Source: JBDTES01 sp039922435 (GTDB lineage Bacteria > Patescibacteriota > Saccharimonadia > Saccharimonadales > UBA4665). Taken from it: a DNA stretch of 64,000 nt. The position numbers and the translations under genes were made by a program. This document shows positions 1-8,512 of the stretch, one piece after another. Numbering within the stretch: the first letter of the stretch is position 1; every line of letters begins with the position of its first letter. Under the pieces are notes generated by a model. It saw nothing but the letters and a program-made list of their open reading frames with translations. It was not told where the DNA came from and did not search any database. Location: NCBI GenBank assembly GCA_039922435.1, contig JBDTES010000009.1, forward strand, positions 10,463 through 74,462, in the 5' to 3' direction.

Positions 1-759
1 TATCATCGGTGCTAGTTCTCGGCGGACCTGGCGGGCCAGTTTGACTGTCCAACCTCGCTTATAAAACTCTATATACATATTTTTATCGGCTATTTCGATG
101 GCCTTTTCACGGAATAAACGCGGCAAGCCTTTGCCGACCAACTCTGCCAAGTCCTCATCCGACGGTCGCCCAGCCGTAAGTTTGAGTGGCGCAATTATGC
201 TAGCCACCCCGAATTCGAATAAACCATGGGTTGTTAATAAGCCCTTTGGGCCCCACATTTTCCAATTATTACCAAGCTGTTGCATGCGGGTATCACCGTG
301 CATGATCAATTTCTCTTTAACAGATGTCCTCGTCTCGATGCCTTCACCACCTCGTAGTTTGGTCAATTCTGCCTCATATGGATAGTGGTGGGCCGGTGTC
401 AGGCCATCGACTATGGCATGGGATAACCAGGCAGCCTCGAACGATGCCCGGGCTCGGTTGCGGTCCTTAAGCGCCTTAGTCAGCTCTTTGTAGTGATACT
501 CAATTATTACAACCAAACCATTGTCTTTGGGATCATATGGATCAAAATAATGCCAAGGTTCTCCCTGGGCCGGAGTTTTACGCTTTATGCCATCTGGCCC
601 ATCCTTGCCTTCAAATCGCAGAATTTCTTGAGACCTCGGGAAGCCATTAGCCCGGCCAACCAATAAGACATCAAGGTTGTGCCGAGCAACCCGGTCAATC
701 TTCTGGTGGGCCCCAAAAACTGCACCAGACCACTTAGTTAAAGTCGTACCGGCATACAT
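1..759 (-). CDS. Partial gene, zinc-dependent phospholipase C / P1-nuclease-like protein
   Basis: This reading frame is open to the left edge of the window, so only the first 253 residues are visible. Translation starts at an ATG at 759, nine bases after a GGGAG ribosome binding site (769-773). Around residue 125 the protein reads HAIVDGLTPAHHYPYE. The spacing H-x3-D-x5-H-H-x3-E resembles the metal-binding core of the S1/P1 nuclease and zinc phospholipase C fold. No signal peptide is visible. It lies 61 bases downstream of recG on the same strand and may be cotranscribed with it. The reading frame is certain; the family call is inferred from one motif. Confidence 0.6.
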   Translation of the reverse strand, partial: MYAGTTLTKWSGAVFGAHQKIDRVARHNLDVLLVGRANGFPRSQEILRFEGKDGPDGIKRKTPAQGEPWHYFDPYDPKDNGLVVIIEYHYKELTKALKDRNRARASFEAAWLSHAIVDGLTPAHHYPYEAELTKLRGGEGIETRTSVKEKLIMHGDTRMQQLGNNWKMWGPKGLLTTHGLFEFGVASIIAPLKLTAGRPSDEDLAELVGKGLPRLFREKAIEIADKNMYIEFYKRGWTVKLARQVRRELAPMI

Positions 760-820
760 TAAATAAGACTCCCACGCTGGTAAGCAAAAAAGTTAAAATC
801 GCAAAATCTAAAATTCATTG

Positions 821-2857
821 TTAGTTTAAATTTGTAACGGCCCGAAGACGGATTATGTGGTCGTTCAATTGCTTGTATTGTAGCAGATTATCGCCTTTTT
901 CGATAAACTCGGCTGCTGCCCCGCGGGCTAAGGCAATCAGTTTTACATCTGAGAGCTTGGCAACCCTGAGGTCGAGTTCACCGTGCTGGGTCTGACCATA
1001 AATTGCTCCCGGACCACGCAGCTCCAGATCATATTCAGCCAATTTAAAGCCATCCTGACTGCTTTCGAGCGCTCGGAGCCGTCGACTAGGTGCTTTGCTA
1101 TCGCTCGTCATTAAATAGCAGAAACCCTGACTCTCGCCCCGGCCAACCCGACCGCGTAACTGGTGCATCTGGGCCAGGCCAAATCGTTCAGCCGCCTCTA
1201 TTAGCATAACGGTGGCATTGGGCACGTCGACGCCAACCTCGATAACAGTTGTTGAAACTAGAATATCCAATTCCCCGGCTACAAACTTCTCCATGGTCTG
1301 GTTCCTGTCATCAGCTTTTAGGCGACCGTGCATCAAACCCACTCTAAACTCTTTAAAATCCTTTTTAAGAAACTGATCATATATCTTCTCAGCCGAATTA
1401 GCCTCCAGAACGGCCGATTCAGTAATTATTGGGCAGACTACAAACATTTGGCGGCCAGCCGCCAGTTCAAGCTTAATCTTATCGTAGAGTTGAGCCCGTG
1501 AATTCGGTGAGCAAATTTCGGTTACAATCGGTTGGCGGCCAGCTGGCTTTTCGTCCAGAATCGACACATCTAGTTCACCATAAAGTGTTAGCGCCAGACT
1601 GCGCGGTATCGGCGTAGCCGTCAGGGATAACAAATGCGGCATATGACCAGCTTTGACCATCAATTTCTTACGTTGCTCAACCCCAAAACGATGCTGTTCA
1701 TCAACAATTACTAGACCGAGCTTTTTCATATCGACTTTATCTTGAATTAGGGCGTGCGTACCAACAATAAACCTGGCATCACCGACTTTAATAGCAGCCT
1801 GAGCCTTTAGTTTGGCCTGCGACGAAAGGCCGCCTACCAACAAAGTAACTTGGTTCTGCATACCAAGCGGTTGAAGCAACTTATAAATAGTATCGGCGTG
1901 CTGGCGAGCCAGCAGTTCAGTCGGCGCCATAAAGGCCACCTGCATTCCCTTGGCTATTACCATCAATGCCGCCATAGCAGCAACCACTGTCTTGCCAGAA
2001 CCAACATCGCCCTCGACCAGACGATTCATCGGGCGTTCGGCCTGTAAATCTAGATAGATTCGCCAAACACAGCGCCGCTGACCATCAGTTAATTTAAATG
2101 GCAGGCCAGCTACAAAATCCTTAGCTAGCTGCTCGTCGAACGGGACTGCTAGCGACTTGTCGGCTGCTAGTTCTTGCTTATTGAGTAAACTGGCCAGACT
2201 CAGTTCAAAAACTTCTTCAAAACCCAAACGGCGCTTAGCCTCAGCTAAGTGTTCAGCCGATTCTGGAAAATGTATAGCTAGAACCGCCTCAGCTCTCGAC
2301 ATTAGTTTATTCTCTTCAATAATCCAGCTAGGTAACGTCTCTGGCAATGAATCAATCAGGCTCTTGCAGGCACCGATTGCTCGACGAATTTGCTTACTAC
2401 TAAGTCCCTTGGTCTCGTGATATATCGGTACGATTCGGGCGGTATTTATCGGGAAGTCGCTGACTAGCTCGGCACTTGGATTCATTAGTTGAAACCGCTG
2501 GTGACTAAGCTCATACTCGCCAGATATATAATATTCCTGCCCGGTTTTAAGGCCAGCTGCTCGGTAGGGCTGATTAAACCAAACTATCCGCACACTGCCC
2601 GATATGTCACTAGCTATAGCCTCCGTGATATGCATACCGCGGCGGACATAGCGACCCGACGCCTGTTTAATAACCGCTTTGACCGACACGGGGCCAGGTC
2701 TAAGCTTAGCAATTGGCATCAACACCGAATAATCTTCGTAACGCCTCGGATAATAATCAATCAGTTCAGCTACGGTGTGAACACCCAAAACCGCCATTTT
2801 CCTGGCCATTTCCGGCCCGACACCCTTAACAAACGTAATTTCACTCTTCATATCCAT
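821..2857 (-). CDS. recG: ATP-dependent DNA helicase RecG
   Basis: RecG is a monomeric superfamily 2 helicase that remodels stalled forks and recombination intermediates. The product (678 residues) has the usual length and order: an N-terminal wedge/OB region, then a DEAD-like motor with Walker A GDVGSGKT, the DEQHRFG box typical of RecG, the SLTATPIPRS motif III, and a second RecA-like domain with RGRVGRGESQGFCYL. The N-terminus (FVKGVGPEMARKMAVLGV) is the normal helix-hairpin start. The ATG is preceded by TATACT with a 7-base spacer and no ribosome binding site, so the mRNA is probably leaderless. The gene diverges from the deoxyribosyltransferase-like gene at 2889. Confidence 0.97.
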   Translation of the reverse strand: MDMKSEITFVKGVGPEMARKMAVLGVHTVAELIDYYPRRYEDYSVLMPIAKLRPGPVSVKAVIKQASGRYVRRGMHITEAIASDISGSVRIVWFNQPYRAAGLKTGQEYYISGEYELSHQRFQLMNPSAELVSDFPINTARIVPIYHETKGLSSKQIRRAIGACKSLIDSLPETLPSWIIEENKLMSRAEAVLAIHFPESAEHLAEAKRRLGFEEVFELSLASLLNKQELAADKSLAVPFDEQLAKDFVAGLPFKLTDGQRRCVWRIYLDLQAERPMNRLVEGDVGSGKTVVAAMAALMVIAKGMQVAFMAPTELLARQHADTIYKLLQPLGMQNQVTLLVGGLSSQAKLKAQAAIKVGDARFIVGTHALIQDKVDMKKLGLVIVDEQHRFGVEQRKKLMVKAGHMPHLLSLTATPIPRSLALTLYGELDVSILDEKPAGRQPIVTEICSPNSRAQLYDKIKLELAAGRQMFVVCPIITESAVLEANSAEKIYDQFLKKDFKEFRVGLMHGRLKADDRNQTMEKFVAGELDILVSTTVIEVGVDVPNATVMLIEAAERFGLAQMHQLRGRVGRGESQGFCYLMTSDSKAPSRRLRALESSQDGFKLAEYDLELRGPGAIYGQTQHGELDLRVAKLSDVKLIALARGAAAEFIEKGDNLLQYKQLNDHIIRLRAVTNLN

Positions 2858-2864
2858 TATATCT

Positions 2865-2870
2865 AGTATA
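2865..2870 (-). promoter_or_regulatory. recG -10 box, leaderless type
   Basis: TATACT lies 7 bases before the recG ATG, which puts the expected transcription start on or next to the start codon. A weak -35 (TTCATA) sits 17 bases further upstream. Confidence 0.6.
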
Positions 2871-2872
2871 GC

Positions 2873-2881
2873 TGCTAGACT
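2873..2881 (+). promoter_or_regulatory. Extended -10 box for the gene at 2889, leaderless type
   Basis: TGC-TAGACT is an extended -10 with a 7-base spacer to the ATG at 2889. It overlaps the divergent recG promoter region. Confidence 0.5.
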
Positions 2882-2888
2882 GTGGTAT

Positions 2889-3275
2889 ATGAATATATAT
2901 GTGGCTGCCCGCTTTACGGAAAAAGCCTTAGTTCAAGACTTATACGCCAAACTAATCGCCAAAGGACATACTATTACCGCCGACTGGACGAAGCATCAAA
3001 ACGTTAAACCATATAATGAACACCCTGACGAAGCTGGTACCTATTCTAAAGAAGACCTTGACGGGGTAATTAAATCTGATGTATTTATTTACTTATCCAG
3101 TCCAGAGGTAGGAGCTGGTCTATCAACTGAGCTCGGCGCTGCTCTAGCTAGCTTTATTCAGATTGGTAAGCCAAAGATATATGTTGTCGGCAAGTTTGTC
3201 TCAACAAACGCTTTCCACTACCACCCAGCGGTTATCCGAGTTACGGACATCCGATCAGCCCTGAAACTCCTCTAG
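2889..3275 (+). CDS. Nucleoside 2-deoxyribosyltransferase-like protein
   Basis: A 128-residue protein with the Rossmann-like fold features of the nucleoside 2-deoxyribosyltransferase family. It starts IYVAARFTEK, contains GHTITADW, then SDVFIYLSS and the STELGAALA segment that carries the catalytic glutamate in this family. Members exchange or remove the base of nucleosides in salvage, and related short proteins hydrolyse nucleotides. Which substrate is used here cannot be read from the sequence. It stands alone, divergent from recG, and appears to have a leaderless start. Confidence 0.75.
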   Translation: MNIYVAARFTEKALVQDLYAKLIAKGHTITADWTKHQNVKPYNEHPDEAGTYSKEDLDGVIKSDVFIYLSSPEVGAGLSTELGAALASFIQIGKPKIYVVGKFVSTNAFHYHPAVIRVTDIRSALKLL

Positions 3276-3331
3276 GCAATCACTTCTTATTTAAATACTA
3301 GAGAATCCCTAAAGACACCTAAAGTAGACAG

Positions 3332-4117
3332 CTATTTTGCTTTATGAATCAGAAAGAAGACTGATGGTCCAAAATAGACTCGTGATAGGGCTGGCTGCAA
3401 GATACCCTCGACGGCTAGCATTAGGTTGTGCGGCACAATCTTTTTGAGGGCTGGACTACGCAGGTTAGAGACAGACAAAATACGTTTCACCTCTAGCCCA
3501 GCTTCTTTAAGTTGCTTTTTAATCGTTAACGGATTGTGATTTACAAACGGTGCATATTCAGCTGTTTGATGAGCTTTTGGCCTAATATCGACTGGCTCTT
3601 TGGGTAAATCCTCGCCCCGCAAAAAATGTCTTAGTCGGTTGCGGGCGTGGCCGTAATTGGCAAACTCCATCAGGAAGTAACCATCGGTGCTCAAAACCCG
3701 AGCAATCTCGGCAAAAGCCTTCTCGGGATGGGGAATATGGTGCAAAATCCGGACAATCGTCAGCAAATCGACCGAGCCATCGGCAAAATCCATTTGTTCA
3801 ACCTGCATAATTTGGCGGTCAATTTCGGGATGATCTTTCAAATAGTCCTTAGCAATGTCGAGTTGTTGCTGTGACGGGTCGGTTAAAGTTACCTTGTCGG
3901 CATAGTTTTCTAGAAAAATACACAACCGGCCATAGCCACCACCGATATCAACAGCGTGACGGAAATGCTTACCATCAAGTAATCGCTTGATAGCCATGCG
4001 CTCGGCCGCATCTTCGTAACCACGACCTTTCCAGTAGTCACGATAGTTGTGTTCGGGGTCGTTGTACCAATCTGAATTTTTTTGATGATCGTTTGAAGTA
4101 GTATCTATTGTTGTCAT
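3332..4117 (-). CDS. Class I SAM-dependent methyltransferase
   Basis: 261 residues with the class I methyltransferase core: motif I AVDIGGGYGRLCIFLE, an acidic motif II (LTDPSQQ), and the post-II segment VRILHHIPHPEKAFAEIARVL typical of the UbiE/methyltransferase-11 group. The C-terminal half is likely the substrate-binding part and is not diagnostic. No membrane segment is visible. It follows tyrS by 19 bases but has its own extended -10 box, so it may be transcribed both with and without tyrS. The substrate is unknown. Confidence 0.85.
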   Translation of the reverse strand: MTTIDTTSNDHQKNSDWYNDPEHNYRDYWKGRGYEDAAERMAIKRLLDGKHFRHAVDIGGGYGRLCIFLENYADKVTLTDPSQQQLDIAKDYLKDHPEIDRQIMQVEQMDFADGSVDLLTIVRILHHIPHPEKAFAEIARVLSTDGYFLMEFANYGHARNRLRHFLRGEDLPKEPVDIRPKAHQTAEYAPFVNHNPLTIKKQLKEAGLEVKRILSVSNLRSPALKKIVPHNLMLAVEGILQPALSRVYFGPSVFFLIHKAK

Positions 4118-4126
4118 AACTTTAAG

Positions 4127-4135
4127 AGTATACCA
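4127..4135 (-). promoter_or_regulatory. Extended -10 promoter of the methyltransferase gene
   Basis: TGG-TATACT, nine bases before the ATG at 4117, lies in the short gap just after the tyrS stop codon. The leader would be only 2-3 bases. Confidence 0.5.
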
Positions 4136-4136
4136 G

Positions 4137-5351
4137 CTAGCCTCGTAGCTTTATAATCCGGGTATTCTGGAGCTTTTTACCTTTTCTAAGACGCAGTACA
4201 CTGTCCTTGAAGTCACTTTCCTGGAAAGAATCACGGTCTACTTGGCTGTCATTGATATAAATCCCGCCACCCGCTAGTGTCTGCCGGGCATCACTTTTAG
4301 AAGTTGCTAGTCCAATTGCTACCAGCGCGTCAATAATGCTCGAGCCAGCCTCAACTACTATTTCCTCACCGGTTTCTTCTAGGTTAGATGATTGCAAGCT
4401 TTCGGCATAGTCCTTAGCCGTATCGGCTGATTCGACGCCGTGCACTAGTTTAGTTACTTCGTAGGCCAGCCGCTTTTGGGCTACTCGGCCAGATCGATTG
4501 GAATTAAACTCGGCTATGGTCCGATCAACATCCTCTTTAGATAATAATGTGTAAATCTTGATATAGCTTTCTACGCCAGCATCATCGACGTTTAGCCAGA
4601 ACTGGTAAAAATCATTAACAGAAGTCTTATTGGCATCAAGCCAGATGGCACCAGCCTCCGATTTACCGAATTTAACTCCGGTAGTTTTATTGACCACAAG
4701 CGGTGCCGACCAGACGTTAGCTTCATCGCCAGTCACCCGACGTATCAAATCGACTCCTGCGATACAATTACCCCATTGATCGGCCCCACATACTTGCAAA
4801 TTAACCCCTAGCTCACGGTGAAGGTGCAAAAAGTCATAGGCCTGAATTAAAACATAACTAAATTCGGCATAGCTAATGCCACTTCCAGCTTCGCTGAGAC
4901 GGGTCTGGACAAATTCCCGGCCTAGCATTTGACGCATCGGCACATGTTTACCAACGTCACGTAAAAAATCAAGATAATCTATATCCTTAAACCAATCATA
5001 GTTATCAACAGTCACAAAGCCTTGGTCTCCCAGGAGACTCTTATACTGGCCAACGATTCCGGTTTTGTACGTTGCTATCTCTTCGATAGTCTTTAAATTT
5101 CGTTCGTCGGCCTTGCCATCGGGGTCACCAATCATACCGGTAGCTCCACCAACTAGTAAAATTGCTTTGTGACTGCTCTCTATAAAGTGCCGGACCATCA
5201 TTATCATTGCCAGATTACCAATTGTCATACTACTGGCCGACGGATCAACTCCCAAATAAAAAGTAATCGGCTGGCCGTCTAGTACTGAAACGTCTTTATA
5301 TGTAGTTTGGTTTACAAAACCGCGCCAGGTAAGTTCTTCTGATAATGTCAT
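4137..5351 (-). CDS. tyrS: Tyrosyl-tRNA synthetase
   Basis: Charges tRNA-Tyr with tyrosine; class I synthetase. The ATG at 5351 is preferred over an in-frame one at 5372 because MTLSEELTWRGFVNQTT matches the usual bacterial TyrRS N-terminus and the upstream codons overlap a -10 box. The product is then 404 residues. KFGKSEAGAIWLD is the KMSKS-type loop, and a C-terminal S4 domain (GGIYINDSQVD) is present. The first signature is odd: DPSASSMTIGN stands where most TyrRS have DPTADSLHIGH, so both histidines of HIGH are replaced (T43, N46) and the neighbouring T is S38. The rest of the protein looks intact. Confidence 0.96.
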   Translation of the reverse strand: MTLSEELTWRGFVNQTTYKDVSVLDGQPITFYLGVDPSASSMTIGNLAMIMMVRHFIESSHKAILLVGGATGMIGDPDGKADERNLKTIEEIATYKTGIVGQYKSLLGDQGFVTVDNYDWFKDIDYLDFLRDVGKHVPMRQMLGREFVQTRLSEAGSGISYAEFSYVLIQAYDFLHLHRELGVNLQVCGADQWGNCIAGVDLIRRVTGDEANVWSAPLVVNKTTGVKFGKSEAGAIWLDANKTSVNDFYQFWLNVDDAGVESYIKIYTLLSKEDVDRTIAEFNSNRSGRVAQKRLAYEVTKLVHGVESADTAKDYAESLQSSNLEETGEEIVVEAGSSIIDALVAIGLATSKSDARQTLAGGGIYINDSQVDRDSFQESDFKDSVLRLRKGKKLQNTRIIKLRG

Positions 5352-5362
5352 ATCTAAACTAG

Positions 5363-5368
5363 AGTATA
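5363..5368 (-). promoter_or_regulatory. tyrS -10 box
   Basis: TATACT lies 11 bases before the preferred start codon, giving a leader of about 4 bases and no room for a ribosome binding site. Confidence 0.45.
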
Positions 5369-5441
5369 TCAAAACTACAACCAGACCGACAGATAGAAGT
5401 ATCTTAAGCGCTTATTTTTTAAGCTTGCATCCACAAATATT

Positions 5442-5450
5442 TGCTATACT
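5442..5450 (+). promoter_or_regulatory. Extended -10 promoter of the PBP gene
   Basis: TGC-TATACT gives a transcript with roughly 35 bases of leader before the ATG at 5492. No good -35 is seen at 17 bases. A weak GAGAG sits in the leader. Confidence 0.5.
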
Positions 5451-5491
5451 AGGTACATTATCAGTCAAGTTGTGAGAGACGAATCTAATCT

Positions 5492-8443
5492 ATGAGTACC
5501 GACCCAAAACCTCGTTCAAGGCGTAGCCGTAAAGTTAAAAACACCTTTACAACTAAAAGTGGCAAAACTATTAAGGTCAACCGGTCGCTAGGCGAGCGGA
5601 TTAAAGCTGGTCGTGATGCCAAGGCTCGCCGTAAAGCCGCTTACCTAAGTTCTCTACCAAAAGAGCGCTGGAGACGACTTTTGTACCGACTACAACCCAA
5701 ACGACTAGCTAAGTACTGGTTTAGTCGCGACGGTGCCATTATGGCCCTAAAGATTGTCGGTGTCGGTATGGTCGTTGTTTTCTTAGTACTAGTAGGTATG
5801 TTCGCTTACTTCCGCAAAGATTTACCTAAAATTAAAGATCTGAGCGGTAGCGGTTTTGGTGGCAGCGTAACTTATTACGCTAAGGACGGCACGACTGTTC
5901 TGTGGCAAGATTATAATGCTGTTAAGCGGGTTCCTGTCAGCGGTGATAAGATGAGCAAAAATATGCGCGATGCAACCGTCGCTATAGAAGATAAAGACTT
6001 CTACAATCACGGCGCCTTTGACGTCCGCGGAATCACTCGAGCTGGGCTTCACGATGTCTTTGGCAGTGGTGGCAGCGTTCAGGGTGGCTCTACCATTACC
6101 CAACAGCTGGTTAAACTAAACGAGGGTTGGACTCAAGACCGAACTATAACTCGTAAGGTTAAAGAACTCATCCTAGCCGTCGAACTAGAACGTGAATATA
6201 GCAAAGACGATATCTTAACTGGCTACCTAAACTTAGCTCCGTACGGTGGAGTTGATTATGGCGTCGAAACGGCAGCTCGCGACTATTTTGGAGTCGATGC
6301 TAGCAATTTAACTCTAGCCCAATCAGCTATGCTAGCTTCTATTCCTAAATCGCCTTATTATCTATCACCCTTTAGTAGTACTAGGTTTAACCCGTCGGCA
6401 ACTACTAGTTCCTTCGATAAAGACGGTTTAATAGCCCGTCAACACTATGTCCTTGATCAGATGGCTGATCAGAATTACATTACCCAGATGCAAGCCGATG
6501 CCGCCAAGAAAGTTGATGTCTTATCGCAGGTCAAGCAGCTCCAGTCGCACTTTAGTGGTATCAAGGCACCGTATTTCGTACTAGCGGCCAAAGAACAACT
6601 AAAGCGTCAATTCCCGGCCGCAATCGTCGAGCGTGGCGGCTGGAAGGTAATCACTACCCTAGATGTAAATCTCCAGAATCTGGCCGAAAAGTCAGTGGCC
6701 GATGCAGCCAGACAAATGTCTAGTCAACGAGCTGATAACGCTGCCTTCGTGGCCGAAGATAACGCTACTGGCCAAGTCGTCGCACTAGTCGGTGGTGTCG
6801 ACTTCTCTAATCCGGTTTACGGTCAGATTAACTACGCCTCAGATGTCAATATATCACCAGGTTCAAGCATCAAACCGTTCACCTACACTACCTTCATTAA
6901 TAACAATAATGCCGGGGCCGGTAGTATCGTTTATGATACTCAAGGGCCGCTACCGGGCTATCCATGCACCGAAAAAGGTAATCCAACGCATGATTCTAAT
7001 GCAAACTGTCTGTGGGATGACACTCGAAGTTATAGTGGCCCTCAAACTTTGCGTTACGCACTAGGTGGCTCACTCAACGTACCTGCCGTTAAGCTTTTCT
7101 TATCGGCCGTGCCAAACGACAACAGTAGTGGCCGTACAAAATCAATTAACAAAGTTATTTCCACTACTAACGCGCTAATGGCCAGCAAAGACGGCTATCG
7201 CTGCTACAAACCGGGCGTCGATGTAACGACAGCCTCTAAAGCCGACGAGACCCAGTGTTACGCTTCGGCCGGTATTGGTGACGGTGCTTATTTGCATCTA
7301 ACTGACCAAGTTAATGGCATTGCCTCAATTGCCCGACTCGGCAAAGCAGTCCCCCAGACTCTCATTCTAAAAGTAACTGATTCATCTGGTCACGTTCTAA
7401 CCAAATTCACTCAACCAGCCGGAACCCAAGTGGTTAAACCAGATAGCGCCTATATAGTCAACGATATGGCGGCTGATCCGGGCGCCTCTTACCTGGGCGG
7501 TAGTTGCACCGAGACTAATTGTTATAGCTTGAAATTCCACCGTTACAAAGGCTGGCATAACGCCATTAAAACCGGCACCACCAACGATCAATATGATGGG
7601 CTGATGATGAGCTGGAACAGTAAATACTCGGCCGGTGTATGGGTAGGTAACCACACTCGAACTGTATCTTATTCTGGCCAGCCCGAATACATGACTGATC
7701 CAATCATGAAGCAGTGGATGCAAGGTGCTATTGACCAGCTAGGCGATGTCAAACCAGATAACTGGACCAAGCCAAGTGGTGTTAAAACCGATCCGGCCTT
7801 CGTGCTAACCCGTGTACCATTCCGCGGTCAGACCGCCCCAAGCCCACGGACCGACTTATTCCCGTCTTGGTACCAGCCAAAAACCAACAGTGCAACTAAT
7901 CAAACTATCGATAAGGTCTCTGGCAAGTTGGCCACTAGCTGTACGCCCAGTCTAGCTAAAGAAACAGCTACCAACAGAAACGCCAACACTTGGAACGTTG
8001 ATGTCTTTGCTGGAGCCCGCAGCTCAACCCTTACCGAAACCGATGATGTTCATAAATGTAGCGATATTAAGCCACAGCCAACTATCACAGTTACTGATTC
8101 TGACAGTGGAAATAATGATGTCTGTGAACTCAAGTGCACAGTTACGGTCACAGCCACCAACGGCACTTACGCTTTAACTGGCGGTGGCTACACGACAGCT
8201 CCGGCCGGTACGGCAATAATCTCGATTAATGGACAAGTTTGGCAGACAGTCCCGATGAACGATCCGTCACTATCCACCCTATCCTTTACTTACACACCAA
8301 CTACAACCGGAACAATGGACTTTAGTGTCCAAGTAATCGACAGTGCCTTATATGACAGTACTGATGCAACTACTGTAAGCGTAACCGCCCCAGGTCCCGC
8401 TACCAAACCAGACACGCCAGAAGCCCCTACTCCCAAGAGTTGA
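5492..8443 (+). CDS. Class A penicillin-binding protein (transglycosylase/transpeptidase)
   Basis: Bifunctional peptidoglycan synthase of 983 residues. Residues 1-80 are a very Lys/Arg-rich cytoplasmic tail. A membrane anchor spans about 82-106. The GT51 transglycosylase domain follows, with catalytic glutamate in EDKDFYNH (E166) and GGSTITQQLVKL. The transpeptidase has SSIK (nucleophile S458), a SLN box in LGGSLNVPAVKL, and KTGT in AIKTGTTND. After it comes a 200-residue tail with cysteine pairs, a beta-rich Ig-like section and a Pro/Thr-rich end, longer than in classical PBP1A. The first 80 residues could bind a cytoplasmic partner or nucleic acid (inference). Stop codon is TGA. Confidence 0.95.
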   Translation: MSTDPKPRSRRSRKVKNTFTTKSGKTIKVNRSLGERIKAGRDAKARRKAAYLSSLPKERWRRLLYRLQPKRLAKYWFSRDGAIMALKIVGVGMVVVFLVLVGMFAYFRKDLPKIKDLSGSGFGGSVTYYAKDGTTVLWQDYNAVKRVPVSGDKMSKNMRDATVAIEDKDFYNHGAFDVRGITRAGLHDVFGSGGSVQGGSTITQQLVKLNEGWTQDRTITRKVKELILAVELEREYSKDDILTGYLNLAPYGGVDYGVETAARDYFGVDASNLTLAQSAMLASIPKSPYYLSPFSSTRFNPSATTSSFDKDGLIARQHYVLDQMADQNYITQMQADAAKKVDVLSQVKQLQSHFSGIKAPYFVLAAKEQLKRQFPAAIVERGGWKVITTLDVNLQNLAEKSVADAARQMSSQRADNAAFVAEDNATGQVVALVGGVDFSNPVYGQINYASDVNISPGSSIKPFTYTTFINNNNAGAGSIVYDTQGPLPGYPCTEKGNPTHDSNANCLWDDTRSYSGPQTLRYALGGSLNVPAVKLFLSAVPNDNSSGRTKSINKVISTTNALMASKDGYRCYKPGVDVTTASKADETQCYASAGIGDGAYLHLTDQVNGIASIARLGKAVPQTLILKVTDSSGHVLTKFTQPAGTQVVKPDSAYIVNDMAADPGASYLGGSCTETNCYSLKFHRYKGWHNAIKTGTTNDQYDGLMMSWNSKYSAGVWVGNHTRTVSYSGQPEYMTDPIMKQWMQGAIDQLGDVKPDNWTKPSGVKTDPAFVLTRVPFRGQTAPSPRTDLFPSWYQPKTNSATNQTIDKVSGKLATSCTPSLAKETATNRNANTWNVDVFAGARSSTLTETDDVHKCSDIKPQPTITVTDSDSGNNDVCELKCTVTVTATNGTYALTGGGYTTAPAGTAIISINGQVWQTVPMNDPSLSTLSFTYTPTTTGTMDFSVQVIDSALYDSTDATTVSVTAPGPATKPDTPEAPTPKS

Positions 8444-8512
8444 AGGGCTAGCCGCAAGCACGAGCATAAATAGCTCTAATCAAACAGAAATCTCAGTCTA
8501 AAAACGCAATCT

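Noticed and set aside
98..385. Plus-strand frame at the left edge
   Set aside because: The opposite strand carries an uninterrupted frame with a ribosome binding site and a recognisable motif; the plus frame is its shadow.
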